DNA of 64,000 nt from Cutaneotrichosporon cavernicola (Eukaryota; Basidiomycota; Tremellomycetes; Trichosporonales; Trichosporonaceae): positions 2,294,001 to 2,358,000 of the forward strand of contig NC_083395.1 in the NCBI RefSeq assembly GCF_030864355.1, in the 5' to 3' direction. Below the pieces are notes generated by a model. It was not told the DNA's origin. It worked only from the letters and a program-made list of their open reading frames with translations, and searched no databases. Within the stretch, counting starts at the first letter, position 1; every line of letters begins with the position of its first letter. Below are positions 22,801-34,156 of this stretch, in pieces. A program made the position numbers and the translations under genes.

Positions 22801-25282
22801 CGTTCTGGACAACGAGTTCAACTCGATCTTGGCCGACCGCCAGTTCCTCCGTTCCGAGGTAATCACCGATGGTGATGCGAAGAAGCCATTGCCCGTCAAG
22901 ATTGCCCGCATCATTCTGAATGCGCAGCAGCAGTTCAACATCGACCCCCGCGCCCCCAGCGACTTGGACCCTATTTACCTTAATCAACGGCGCCAGGCGC
23001 TGTTGGACAACCTGATCGTCGTCCGCGGTACCGATCCCATCTCGCTTGAGGCGCAGCGCAACTCGACCAGATTGATCTTCGCCCTCTTGCGCTCGTACCT
23101 GTCCACCAAGCGCGTGCTCGAGGAGTACCACCTCACACGCGCGGCGTTTGACTGGGTAGTTGGAGAGGTCGAGGTCAACTTCAACAAGTCGCTCATCAAC
23201 GCTGCCGAGATGGTTGGCACACTTGCTGCACAGTCGATTGGTGAACCCGCGACACAGATGACGCTCAACACGTTCCACTACGCCGGTGTGTCCAGTAAGA
23301 GTGCAACGGGTGGTGTCCCGCGTCTCAAGGAGGTGATCAACGTCGCGGTGAACATCCGAACTCCTGGCCTCAGCGTCTACCTCGACGAGGAGTACAGCCG
23401 CGACGAAAAGTCGGCGCACCAGATCTCGAGTCAGCTCGTGCACACTCGTCTCCGCGACGTGACGGCATCGGTCATGATCTTTTACGACCCAGATGTCCAC
23501 TCGACAAGCATCGAGGAGGACAAGGACTTTGTCGACGCGTGGTTCGCCATTCCCGACGACGACATCAACCCGCAGAACCACTCGCCGTGGCTTCTGCGTC
23601 TCGAGCTGGACCGTGCCAAAGTCAAGAACGGCAACTGGACCATGGAGGGGATCGTTTCGTCTATCATGGACACAGTCGGCAGTGACGTTTTTGTGTTGCA
23701 CTCGGATGACAACAACGAGAAACTTGTCATCCGCATCCGCATTGTCAACAACAACAAGGAGGAGGACGACCTGTTGGGTGACGAAGACATGTTCCTCAAG
23801 CGCATCGAGGGCACGCTTCTCGACCAGGTCGAGTTGGGAGGCATCCCTGGTATCCGTCGTGTGTTCCTGTCCAAGGGCAAGAAGAACATTGTCAACGAGA
23901 AGGGCGAGTTCGCCATCAAGGAGGAGTGGTACATCGAGACTGAGGGCATCAACCTGCTTCAAGTCATGGCTGTGCCGGGTGTAGACGGCAACCGCACCTA
24001 CTCGAACCACGTCTACGAGGTTTGGGAGAAGCTCGGTATCGAGGCGGGCCGTAACGGCTTGTACGCTGAGATCCTCAACGTCCTTGACAAGGCTGGTTCG
24101 TACGTCAACTACCGTCACACGGCGCTTCTTTGCGACCTTATGTGCAACAAGGGCAACCTCATGTCGATCACGCGTCACGGTATTAACCGTACCGACGCGG
24201 GTGCGCTTTCGCGCTGCTCGTTCGAGGAGACGGTCGAGATTCTTCTCGAGGCTGCGGCTGTGGGTGACATTGACGACTGCCGTGGCGTCGCGGAGAACGT
24301 CTTGCTTGGCCAGATGGCGCCTATGGGCACTGGCGCGTTCGACGTGTCGCTCGACTTGGGCATGCTGAAGGACGTGATTGTGGACCACCGTCTGCCAGTC
24401 CAAAACGCGATGCTTGCGAGCAACATGGGCGGCATGACCCCGGGCGGCAACATGACGCCGTACGACAACTTCTCGCCCATGTGGAACGGCGGTGGTGCGG
24501 TGGGGACCGCGGCGTTCTCGCCAATCCAGAAGAGCAACAACGACGAGGGTGGTGGTTACGCGATGGGCTACGGCATGTCTCCCATGGCCGGCATGTCACC
24601 ATACGCACCCACGTCGCCCATGCCCGGGTGGTCTCCCACCTCGCCGTTCGCGGTCACGAGTCCCTCGTACTCGCCGACCTCACCGTTCGCGGGCGGTGCA
24701 ACGTCTCCATGGGTACCACGCGGTGCGGGCGGCTACGGCGCCACGAGCCCGATGTACTCGCCTTCGTCACCGCAGTACTCGCCAACGTCACCGTCGTTCT
24801 CGCCGTCGTCGCCGACCTTCTCTCCTGCCTCGCCAGCTTATGGCGGCGGCGCCACGGGCTACTCGCCGGCATCCCCAGCGTACAGCCCCACGTCGCCGAT
24901 GGGCAACGCGACGTCCCCGCGCTACTCGCCCACATCGCCGACTTACTCTCCAGCGTCGCCAGCTTTCTCCCCGACGTCGCCAGCGTATTCACCCACGAGT
25001 CCTGCGCCATTCACAGCAACGTCACCCAAGTACTCCCCGACGTCGCCCCAGTTCTCTCCCACGTCCCCGACGTACTCGCCCGCGTCGCCGATGTACTCCC
25101 CCACATCGCCGCAGTACTCGCCCGCTTCGCCAGCGTACTCGCCGACGTCGCCGCAATATTCTCCCACCTCCCCTGGCGGAGCACCGGGTGGCGCTGGCGC
25201 GGGCGGCGCGAACGGGCGCTCGGGCTGGGGCTCGAGCCGTGGCGGATACACGTCTAGCCCGAGCTGGAGCAAGCCCAAGTAG
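19807..25282 (+). CDS. RPB1: DNA-directed RNA polymerase II largest subunit Rpb1
   Basis: Catalytic subunit of Pol II. ATG 19807 gives [20 protein letters not shown]. Exons 2-3 carry the clamp zinc site [20 protein letters not shown]. The large exon 4 (from about 20322) includes [20 protein letters not shown], the active-site [16 protein letters not shown] with its three aspartates, the bridge-helix region [20 protein letters not shown], and the trigger-loop part [20 protein letters not shown]. Introns lie at about 19891-19943 (donor GTCAGT), 20039-20095 and 20269-20321. Total length is about 1770 residues. The C-terminal domain (about 24660-25180) has about 18 well-formed YSPxSPx-like heptads, interrupted by Gly/Ala-rich spacers; four start with Phe instead of Tyr and position 7 is rarely Ser. 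It is convergent with NPC1. Confidence 0.98.
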
Positions 25283-25749
25283 GCAGGTTGGCATGCTTAG
25301 TGACGTGCACGTAATGACGGGTGACGAGTTCAGGCGGGACCCGCGTAAATCCCCAGCGTTTGCTTTCCACGGCGTGTTGAGACAGAGGACGGATAGTGGT
25401 TAGTGAGAGAAGAAGGATCCAGAAAACAAACATCGTTATAGAAATGGGCGCGTGCGTCCGCCATTGCATGGGCTGCGGCCCCTAGTATCCTGTACGCTGT
25501 AACAATGCATCGGTGCAGCTGAGTGCTGGGAGGGGGGGGGTAGGAGGCAGAGAGGGAGGGGGCGAAAGGGGAGATGGAGGGGGGAGGTTGCTCTATGGTG
25601 GGGACGTGAATCACGCTGTGGTGAACAGCACGGTCACGACCCATCAGCCTTACTCCCGCGCCCTCCCCTTGTCCTTGTCCTTGTCCTTCCTCCCCTCCTC
25701 CCTCAGGCTGATTCAAGACGACATGCTTCTACGTAATTCTACATCTAGT
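25283..25749. other. Intergenic between convergent RPB1 and NPC1
   Basis: 467 bp that should hold both 3' UTRs and termination regions. A G-rich, purine-biased stretch lies at about 25525-25590, and a CCTTGTCCTTGTCCTTGTCC repeat at about 25665-25690. No coding region is visible. Confidence 0.5.
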
Positions 25750-28700
25750 TTAATCCGACAGTACGTCGTCGTCATCAAACGGCGCCCGCTCATAGTCCAT
25801 AGGCCTGCGCATCTGGCTCGTGACCCAATCCTCATCCGTGTCTTCCAGAGCATACCCGTCTCCGCCAAAGTACGTCAACAACACCGGCAGCAATACCAGC
25901 CCATGTAGTGCCCCCGCGAGGATGAGGGCGAGCCACATGCGGAAGTAGTATGTTTCGAGCAACTTGGACCGGGTCAGCGCAAGAACTGAAATACCGGCCA
26001 GCTTGGTCAGTGTGATCCCGCTAAAGATAGAGGGACCGACTTCGACTAGGGCCGTGTAGACGCGTTCGTCACGGTCCCTTTTTTCGTCGTAGACCAGTCC
26101 GCCGGCACCCATGAATGCCCGGGCTAGGTGGGAGCAGAACTCGACGGCGATGCCGAGCGAGATTACGAGGTTGACTAGCGAAATGGCATTGAGGCTGATG
26201 TGCCAGAATCCCATTACGCCCATCACGTTCAGGACTGCTAGGATGCAGGTTCCCGTGACCACTAGGCCTGTTCGCCAGCTCCCCAAGAGCACCGAGGATA
26301 TTACCAGTACAGCGCCCGAACCGAGAGCCAGTACTTGTACAGTCATTCCCCGGATATAGGCGTATTGGTCGAAGAAGACGTAGAAGAGCGAGTAGGGGAA
26401 CACGTCTAGTCCCGTGCGCGTTGATATGTCGGCGGCGATGCGGCGGGCCGCAGCGAGGGCACTGATAAAGTCGTTTTGGGTGCGCAGAGGGGTGTGGAAC
26501 GTGCGGAAGTGGGACGCGTTCGGCGTGCCCTGGGAGTCGAGGGCTACTGCGGTAGAATAGCCCTGCAGTCCGCCAAGGGGACACGAGTCGTCAGCTGGCG
26601 AGACAAGCCACTGGTTGAGGAGGCGGTCAAATTCGTCTCCAGTCGGGAGGCCGGCCATCGTGCTGTCCCACTCGCGGCCGGCGAAACAGGGCTGGCACAG
26701 GCGATCCGAGTCACGTGGACGGCAGAACACAGCCGGATTGGCTTTGCGCACACGGCAGCAGCTGTCGAATGCCGGGTTCGTCCACTGCAGGAAGTCGTCG
26801 ATCCACGCCGCTGGCGGGGCGGCGAGGAAGCTGCTATCGGGACGTTTGCGCTCGGCCTCAAGGGTGTTCGCCACGCTGAGTTCCATGCAAGTTGTGAAGC
26901 GCCCACAGAGCTCTTGTTGTCCCAAGCGGTTGGCTGGGTCGCCGCCGCGCACGACAAAGTACACGGGCGGCCCGACGTCGAGGTGCGCGTCAAGGTCGTT
27001 GAAGTATGGCACGAGGTACGAGTCGGGAGGAAGGGCGAGGCGCTGGTCGAGGCCGAGGTTTATGCGCTGGATGCCGACGACCGAGACGAGGAGGAGTGCG
27101 CCAAAGGCGGCGAGAACGCCGTGCTTGACCTCTGGCTGTAAGAGAGCCGGGGCGTACACCCGTCTGATGAACTGGTGGATTACACCCTCAGAAGCAGGGC
27201 CCTCGTCGAGCCTGATCTTGCCTCGTAACGGGATACACGGGAAGATGTCCATGCGACCCGCCTCGCAGCGCTTGAGGTCGAGCACCATCGCACTGACGAA
27301 GACTGTCACCTGGAGGAGCGCGCCGATGAGCACGCTACCGGCCGCGTAGATGGCAAAGTTGCGGACGGCGGGCATGGGGACGAGTGCGCCGAGCGCAAAG
27401 GCCACGACTTCGGTCGTGCTCGACAGCAGTATAGACGGACCCATGCGAGCGACTGCGCGCGCAACCCGCTCCTCGGCACTTAACCCGGCAACAGGGGTTC
27501 TCCCAAACTCGACCTCGTCGTCGCTGTCACTGTCAACCGGCCGTGGCGGTGCATCAGGCCCGGCGTGGAGCGCATTCTGGCGGTCGAGCTCGTGCACTAA
27601 GATGAAGACGTTGTCAACCCCGACGGCGAGGACGAGGAACGGGATGACCTCGGCGATGATGAGGGTGACGCGTACGCCCAAGAACGAAAAGAGACCGACC
27701 GAAGTGCTCACGGCTATAAGCACGATGGCGATACCAAACAACCCGAGCGTAAACTTGGAGTTGACGAGGAGGAGCGTCGGAACAGTGCTGAGCGACGGCT
27801 CCATCTCCTCATGGTCGGGCAAGGTGCGGACGATGCCGAGGCGGTAAGCGAATTGGTGGATCTCGGCGCCGAGGCGCTTGAACATACGCCCGATTTCGCG
27901 CTTGGGCACGCGTCCGCCGCCGAGCGACAGCGATACGTACAAGAACATAACAAGGTACGAGAGCACGACAATCTTGACGTCCGTGTTGGTACTCTTGTTG
28001 AGCTGCTCTTCGAGGGACACGCCAGTAGAGAAGGATACCTTGATGCCGTGCGGAGGTTCGAGGTTGGTAAGGAACGCCTCAAGAGTGCGCTCCCACTCTT
28101 CAGTAGCGGGTAATCGCTCGTCACCCTCCTCGTAGTTGGTAACGACGTATGTGACGACAAGAGCCTTTGCATCGAGCCACTTGCCGTTGGCGCCGCCCAG
28201 GACGAGCTTGGGGTCGATCGGCTGCCCAAAGTCTGGCAAGCATTCGCCAGGGCGCTGGGCGCATTCCTTGATGCGCTTGGCCCAGCCGTCTCCCCACTGG
28301 TCCATGTCGTCGCCAAGCCACGCGCTGACGGACTGGACGACGCACGGCGTGCCCTTGCCAGAGGGGGAGAAGCACACGTCCTGGAGCGTGGTCCCGGCCG
28401 GTGAGGCGAGGTTCTTAATCTGCCCCTCGACGGCAAGCCACCAGTCCAGCGTTCCGTAAGAGACTGGCGTGCCTCCGCCCTCGGCCGTGATGAACAGCTG
28501 CTCGCTGCGGTAGAACGGGCCAAAGTACTCGTCGAAGAAGGCTTTCTGCGCGGCTGCCTCGCTGCTGGGCGCTACCCACAGGCGTACGGGGTCGGTCTCA
28601 ACTGCGAAGCGCACCCACCCGACGTTCAGGATAGCGATAACCAGCGAAGCGAGGCCGAAAGTCAAGAACGGATGGGAGGCACAGAAGAGGCCAAGGCGAT

Positions 28701-29759
28701 AGAAAGAGCGGCGGAGGACGGCGTTTATCTGGTTCTGCTTTGGCTGGAGGTGTTCCATAGGGTCGAGGAGGGACGCTCCGCGCCCTAGCCGGAAGTGGAT
28801 GCTGCCGCTGGGCCCCGAGTCGGTATCGGCGCCACTGGACCCACGGCCGACCAGCCCCTCGAGGCCAGTCGTGGTGGGAGAGAGCGGTGGGTCGGTTAAC
28901 GCCATGCGTTCGTACTGCCGCCGGCGGGCGCGCAGAGCCGTACGGGTACCATAGTATGCGAGGCCGATGGCGAGGAGAACGCCGTACACGATGAGAAGGG
29001 AGAAGGTGAGGCAGCTGACCTTGCCGACTTTACATCCCGGTTCGTCTGGTGGCGGAATGTAGGGCAGCGCTGGACAGACGGAGGGACAGTCTGCGCAGGC
29101 GCAGCGCGACTCGATCCCCTCGTCCGTACACGACAGCGGGGTGCGCGAGTAATTCGTCCCGGTGGGGAAGTCGATTTGGAACGGGCTGCCGAGACCGGGC
29201 CGCACGTCGCCCATGTACTTGAGAAAGTCGTGGGGTTTAGTCGCGCCGCCTCCAATCAAGTCCATTGCGAACCCGTTGGTAGCTCCAAACTGCACGCTCT
29301 TACAGCTATCGAAGAAGCCTGTTGCGAATAAATCTGACACGGCATAGTCGACGGACTTGACGGCCTTCTGGCCCGTTGTGGTTCGCTGCGTCTTGGTAAC
29401 GGCCATAAAGGTGCTCTGGTCCGGGGAGCAGGTAAAGTCGCAATAGAATGCGCGGAAGTTGTTGATGCACGCCGGACAGGCCGCGATCAGGGGGGCGGCT
29501 TGGGATAGCTGGTCGCCAAGAGTCTTGACTTGGTCTGAGGTGCAGCAGACATGTGAGGGGATGTCGTAGGCGCTCCCGCAGACGGTGGCGAGGAGGTCGT
29601 GAACCTTGTCGTCCATCTATGTTAGCGGGTTCAAGGACGGCATACCTCGGTGGCGGGGCCCGAGTCGGGACACGGGAGCTCGGCGCCAAACATGGAGGCG
29701 CGGCCGCACGAGCCGCGCATCGCACAGATGCCTGGCCCGCGGGGCGGGTCGGCTGACAT
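25750..29759 (-). CDS. NCR1: Niemann-Pick C1 sterol transporter (NCR1)
   Basis: Polytopic vacuolar membrane protein that moves sterol from the lumen into the membrane. Exon 1 (ATG 29759) gives MSADPPRGPGICAMRGSCGR... to SGPATE. A 34-nt-class intron (about 29650-29617, GTATGC...CTAACATAG) leads to MDDKVHDLLATVCGSAY. The N-terminal sterol-binding domain shows its many cysteines, including CPACINNFRAFYCDFTCSPDQ split by family spacing. DPVRLWVAPSSEAA, a luminal domain, the sterol-sensing domain (GVRVTLIIAEVIPFLVLAVG plus VDNVFILVHE) and the RND-like second half (SLGIAVEFCSHLARAFMGA) follow. Total is about 1326 residues. Oddly, the apparent start gives no hydrophobic signal peptide before the luminal domain, and I found none in the 440 bp upstream. 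Either a distant 5' exon is missing or the start differs. Confidence 0.93.
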
Positions 29760-30202
29760 GTTGGTGGTGTCGTGGTGAGGTGATGGGGAGGGTGTGGATG
29801 TGAGATGTAGTGTAGTGGGTGGCAAAGTGAGTGTTAATGGGGGGAATCGGGATCAACGATTGAGATGATTCAAGGCGCTTTCGCGTTTACCTTCCTTGTC
29901 AGTCATCACCGATGACGTCCTCGGCCCAGGGATAGTGATAAACATCACCGTGGGAGATGTCAATTTGGTTCAAGAGTGGGTCAACTTGATGCCTCCCATG
30001 CTCTACAGGCTCAAGGTTGAGAGACCTATACATGCTATACACAAACCAGACTTCCATCCCTTGTCAATGCTATGCTTGCATGTCCTTTGAATGACAACTC
30101 TAATAATGCTATTGATGTATTCGATATGTGTGTCTACTGCTGCCGTCGGATGTGCCCGACCTCTAGTTCATTACCCCCTGGTTCAGATTCACCAGCCAAC
30201 CG
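29760..30202. promoter_or_regulatory. Intergenic: NPC1 promoter, lipase 3' end
   Basis: About 440 bp between two minus-strand genes. I searched the gene strand for an upstream exon with a signal peptide for NPC1. The only nearby ATG with a donor-like GGTAAAC reads MTDKE, which is charged and not a signal peptide. No other feature was seen. Confidence 0.35.
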
Positions 30203-32085
30203 TTACAACCCGTCCTCGCGTAACCGCAACATCAGCCCACCATAGAAGCGCGAGAGATCAAACTTGTCGCGCACAATCTTCGTGGCACGCTCCTGCGATG
30301 TCTGTTTGCGCGCGTCCATCTCCTTCTGCGCATCCGCAAGCTGCGAGGGTCGCTCCTCGTCCTTCTTGTCGCCAGGGAACAGGTCGCCCACCCAGTCAAC
30401 AAGCTGGCCCACCATTGCCACGTCCCACCCGTTGCCGTTGCTTGCCGGCTTGGCCTGGTCTGGTGTCTTGGCTGGTGACATGATGCGCGCGGTCGCCAGG
30501 TCGCGGTCGTGCTGAGCGCGGTTGAGCTGCTCGTCGGGCTTGGCCCCTGGACCCTTGTCGTCCGACGATTGGTAGAGCGTGCGCTCGTCAATGTCGGTAT
30601 CGAGGCCTAGTACTGTGTTGCTCGCAGACGACAGCTTGAGCTGGTTGGAGGCTGGCCACAACCCGCCCTCACCACGCAAGTCCCAGTGGTGGCAGCCGTC
30701 GACGACGCCAAGGAATTCGCCCCACTTGGACGACCCCACAGATACGAGTCCGTCGTTACCCTCATACCCCTGTCCCAGAGGAGTTTCACCCTCGGGATAC
30801 CCCTTCTCGGCCGCGCTGTCGAGCACAAGCTTCGGGAACCACAATGGATGCAAAACTGAGAGCTTGGCAATGCGCCCAGCGACAGAGTAGTACTTGACGT
30901 TTGGGTCATCGGGTGTAGCGGGATTGAAGTTGTCTCGGAGGTAGTCGGTCCGGAGGTTGTAATAGGCTGGCGAATCAAAGATGTTCAGGAGGTAGTTGGT
31001 CAGAGCCGAGGTGAAGATGCCGAATGTGTCCTTGGGCGAGGCCTTGCCTGGGCTCGAGAGCAATGGCGCCTTCATCGTGAACGGCAAGTTGGCAGCGATG
31101 TGGTCCTTGAGCTCCTGTGATCCGACGCCAATGTTGGCCGCACACCAGTCCATAAATGGTGACCCGTGGTGTGGTGTTGCAATCGTGGTTAAGCTCAGTG
31201 GTTTGTACTCGGTTGGCTGAATTGAGGAAATCAGATGTCGGCAGTCGAGGCCCCCCATGCTGTGCGCGACAAAGTTGACGCCAACACCTCTTGGAAGATA
31301 GTTCTTGAGGAACTTGTGCATCTGTTCCGCACGTTCTTGGATTGAGCCGGTTCTGGAATCTCGTCAGCACTACAAACCAGGCACGGAACATGTGCACAAA
31401 AGTTCGGAACCACGTACCCTTTGACACCGACGACGACTACTTTGGCACCCATGCGGTCACGGAGGACCTCGAGAACGGAGGCCCAGTAGTGGAGCTTGAG
31501 TGACGGGAACAGGGGGATGGGAGTAGCTGTGGAGAATCCATACAGGCCTGTGGGGTTAGTTGCGCTCGAGCCAAGTTTGCGTTTCTGGGGGAAGAGGGGT
31601 TGCCCCCATGGCACGTCCATGTTGCAGGGGCCCACCTCCCCATTTCCTCCACACCAGAACTCACCGTGACACAACACGATGATCTCGCGGGGCGCCTTCA
31701 TCGCGCCTTCCATGTATGCGCGGTCGTCGTTCATGAGGCGGTAGATCTCGGTGTTCTCGCTTGGGAAGTGGAGGTCGGGGTGGGCGTCAGGGCGTGGCAA
31801 AAGAGCCCCGAGGTCGTGGGGCGTTTCAGGCAAGTCGACGACGTCGAGTCCGAGGCCCATCGCTGCTCGGCGAGCTCGTGGCGTCTCGTCGTCCTCGGAT
31901 ACCTGGGCTGTTGCGGCGGCGGCGGCCCAGGCACGCCCACGGAGCTTGGGGGCATAGATGAGCCTTGTTGCTCGTTCTTGTGCGGCCTTGCGGCGGGCAG
32001 CGAGTCCGGGCGCTGTTTCCAACCACCACTGCATCAGGTAGCGAGCTGCCTGTATGTAGCGGAAGGGGGAGAGGGTAGCTGGCAT
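30203..32085 (-). CDS. Alpha/beta-hydrolase lipase, Tgl2-like
   Basis: A triacylglycerol lipase of the Tgl2 family, which in yeast is mitochondrial. ATG 32085 gives MPATLSPFRYIQAARYLMQW, a basic amphipathic start. Exon 1 ends at IIVLCHG. Exon 2 is LYGFSTATPIPLFPSLKLHYW... VVVVGVKG, and exon 3 starts at TGSIQERAEQMHKFLKNYL. The nucleophile elbow is VAHSMGGLDCRHLIS (AHSMG instead of GHSxG). The likely catalytic Asp is in EGNDGLVSVGSSKWGEF and the His in DGCHHWDL. The C-terminal part (about the last 120 residues) is charged and helical, with no known domain. Total is about 560 residues. It sits divergent from the PLC-like gene across a 2-kb gap. Confidence 0.85.
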
Positions 32086-32895
32086 GGTGGCGGTGGAGGG
32101 TGGCGTGGAGGTTGGTCAAGTTGAGTGTGTAAGGTGGGTGGCAAAGGCAACCAGCTCGGAGTGCGAGCTGGTGCCCTATGATATAAATTGCAAAGTGGTG
32201 CGAAGGGGGGAGAGGATGAGTTTGTGGATGAAAGATGTGTTTATGATGGTTAGGAAGGTGGGGTTGGTGGCGGACGTGTTGTTGACAATAAGTGGAATGG
32301 CAGGGGTAGCTGGGGTGAAGTAACGCTTTGGCCTTAAGGCTTGACTCTAATGGATGATACAGTTATTGTAGTTGGTGGGGTTGGTGGGGTTGGTGGGGTT
32401 GGTAAAGGAGGGGTGGGTGTCTGATCACATGTTCATACACTCATAACCTGTGTTTTCTAATTGCACTTGGCCTTTTCTCCTTTTCTCTTTCCGAAAGCCC
32501 TGTTGGCCCTAGTATCCCGATGGCCAGTGGCCCAAAGCCAAGAGACGGCCAAGTCCTATTCCAGCATGCCAACGATCGCGCCCTTGCCATAAACGTGTCA
32601 TGGGGTTGTGGTGCCTCTGCTGCTTCAAACCACCACCCTTGGGTATCAAGGACAAGGACAACCCAACTAATCACCAATCATGGGCAATCGTAGTGTTGTG
32701 GATCGTCATTCGATACCAGGCCCCACTTGACAATTGACGTATTGTACTCCACATTTAAACTTCGGCGTACGTCGGTTCCGTCCATTCTCTCCATCCCTCC
32801 TTCATTCCCTCTCCTCGCTCCTAGGACAAAGCCCAGTTGGTCCAACGACGCGAGCAAAAGAGCCGACGACGTTTTGCTGGGGAAGTGGGGTCCTC

Positions 32896-32912
32896 CACGT
32901 GCATTGACGTCA
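32896..32912. promoter_or_regulatory. E-box CACGTG next to a perfect CRE palindrome TGACGTCA
   Basis: CACGTG lies at 32896-32901 and TGACGTCA at 32905-32912, three bases apart. The second is the full ATF/CREB bZIP site; the first is a basic helix-loop-helix site. A further TGACGTGG lies about 40 bp downstream. The pair sits in the middle of the divergent region, so either neighbour could be controlled. Function is inferred from motif only. Confidence 0.45.
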
Positions 32913-33936
32913 TTCCACCGTCACTGGCACCACTGCACATGTGGATAATGACGTGGGAATGATTATTCTATAATAGTTCCGCTCACAGCCTTTGGGTGGC
33001 AAATGAACATTCAGGGTTACCTTTACGAGGTCCCAAAGTGTCAGGATGCCAGGAACGTGTCAGGACGGTCCCGAGCCGCGAGCCGCAAGCCGTGAATCCC
33101 GCAACAACCTTTTGCAGGCCTATAGGTTGCAACGTGTAAGCGCCAGGGTCTTGGAACGCGTGATGGGGACCGCGTCGACATCGAGTCTATTAGTATTAGT
33201 ATATTAGTAGCTTAGTAGCAATAGGACAGCTTTCCCTGAATATTAGTGGAACTTATTTGAATGCTGTGCTCTTAGTAGTTGGTGGGAGAATGGGGTTGTT
33301 GCTGCGGGCGTGGGCTGCCGAACAAGGATAGTACAAGCATCATCTGAGACGTCTGTACGCGCTGAACACTTGTTGACTTGTTTAACAATTGGCCGTTGAT
33401 TCCACAAGAGAACTAGGAAAGTCATCGCACTCAGTTGTTGGTCAGTTGATCCTTTATTGGCATGTCAAAGCGCTTGATGACATTGTTACCACGCGAGCAA
33501 CTGCGCATAGAAAAGGGGGTCAAGTGGGCAAAGTGGGCCAAGAGGGAGGAGGAGGATCGGAGGAAGAAGGAGGAATCGAGGAAATGGGTGACCCGCGACC
33601 TAAACATCCCTGTCCCTCGCTCTGTCGGTCAGGATGGAAGCCTGATCCTGACGTTGACCCATTGACCCATTGACACTGGGCATCCATCCTACAACTATAC
33701 AGTTACACTAGCTTGCTTACACTTTGTTACAAACACCTTTCTCTTCATCATCCTCCTCACAATTGCCTCATCACTTGTCCGGATCTCAGATTCATCGCCA
33801 TTTAGTTAGCAGTGCAATCCTTACACTGTTAACACACTGCATTCCTCGCATCTGTGGTCGTTCATTCGCGTCCCTCGTCGTAACACTTTGACAAACACAC
33901 ACACGTACACCCGTGCACAGCCCCGCAGCAATCAAA

Positions 33937-33968
33937 CACCTACACCTACACCTACACCTACACCTACA
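33937..33968. repeat. ACCTAC hexanucleotide tandem repeat
   Basis: Five direct copies of ACCTAC in the probable 5' leader of the PLC-like gene, about 190 bp before its ATG. Confidence 0.85.
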
Positions 33969-34156
33969 TCCCATCAAGAGACACCTACTCTACTACACCT
34001 TCTTTACATCAACTCACTCACTTGCACCAAACTGCCCACCAACACATACAGGTTCACTCCTTTTCTCTCACAACACCTAGCCAACGACACCTCTGTACAA
34101 TTGTAGCATCTACATTCTCAAAGCATACACACGCCCCCATCCCATATCCCATAACC

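Larger units (their letters stand above)
32086..34156. promoter_or_regulatory. 2-kb divergent intergenic region of lipase and PLC-like gene
   Basis: The largest gap of the window. It contains four tandem TTGGTGGGG-like units at about 32370-32405, a CACGTG/CRE pair (listed separately), AT-rich repeats TATTAGTATTAGTATATTAG near 33187, and the hexanucleotide repeat at 33937. Short reading frames, including a Lys/Glu-rich one near 33462-33665, lack any support as genes. The right end is pyrimidine-rich and is probably the 5' leader of the PLC-like gene. Confidence 0.4.

Noticed and set aside
21992..24403. 803-codon open frame on the minus strand, antisense to RPB1
   Set aside because: It mirrors the conserved polymerase coding sequence; GC-rich codon bias leaves the antisense frame free of stops. 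It has no domain, and its residues are a Val/Leu/Arg/Asp mix typical of antisense frames.
24481..25403. Alternative-frame ORFs of 258 and 303 codons through the CTD-coding region
   Set aside because: They are products of the heptad-repeat periodicity; RPB1 frame is certain and the alternative chains are low complexity.
32369..32405. TTGGTGGGG tandem units resembling telomeric repeats
   Set aside because: Only about four copies, unit differs from known fungal telomere repeats, and the site is internal between genes.
33462..33665. Lys/Glu-rich small ORF in the 2-kb gap
   Set aside because: Purine-rich low-complexity DNA, no splice partner, no recognisable motif, and no reason to favour it over chance.
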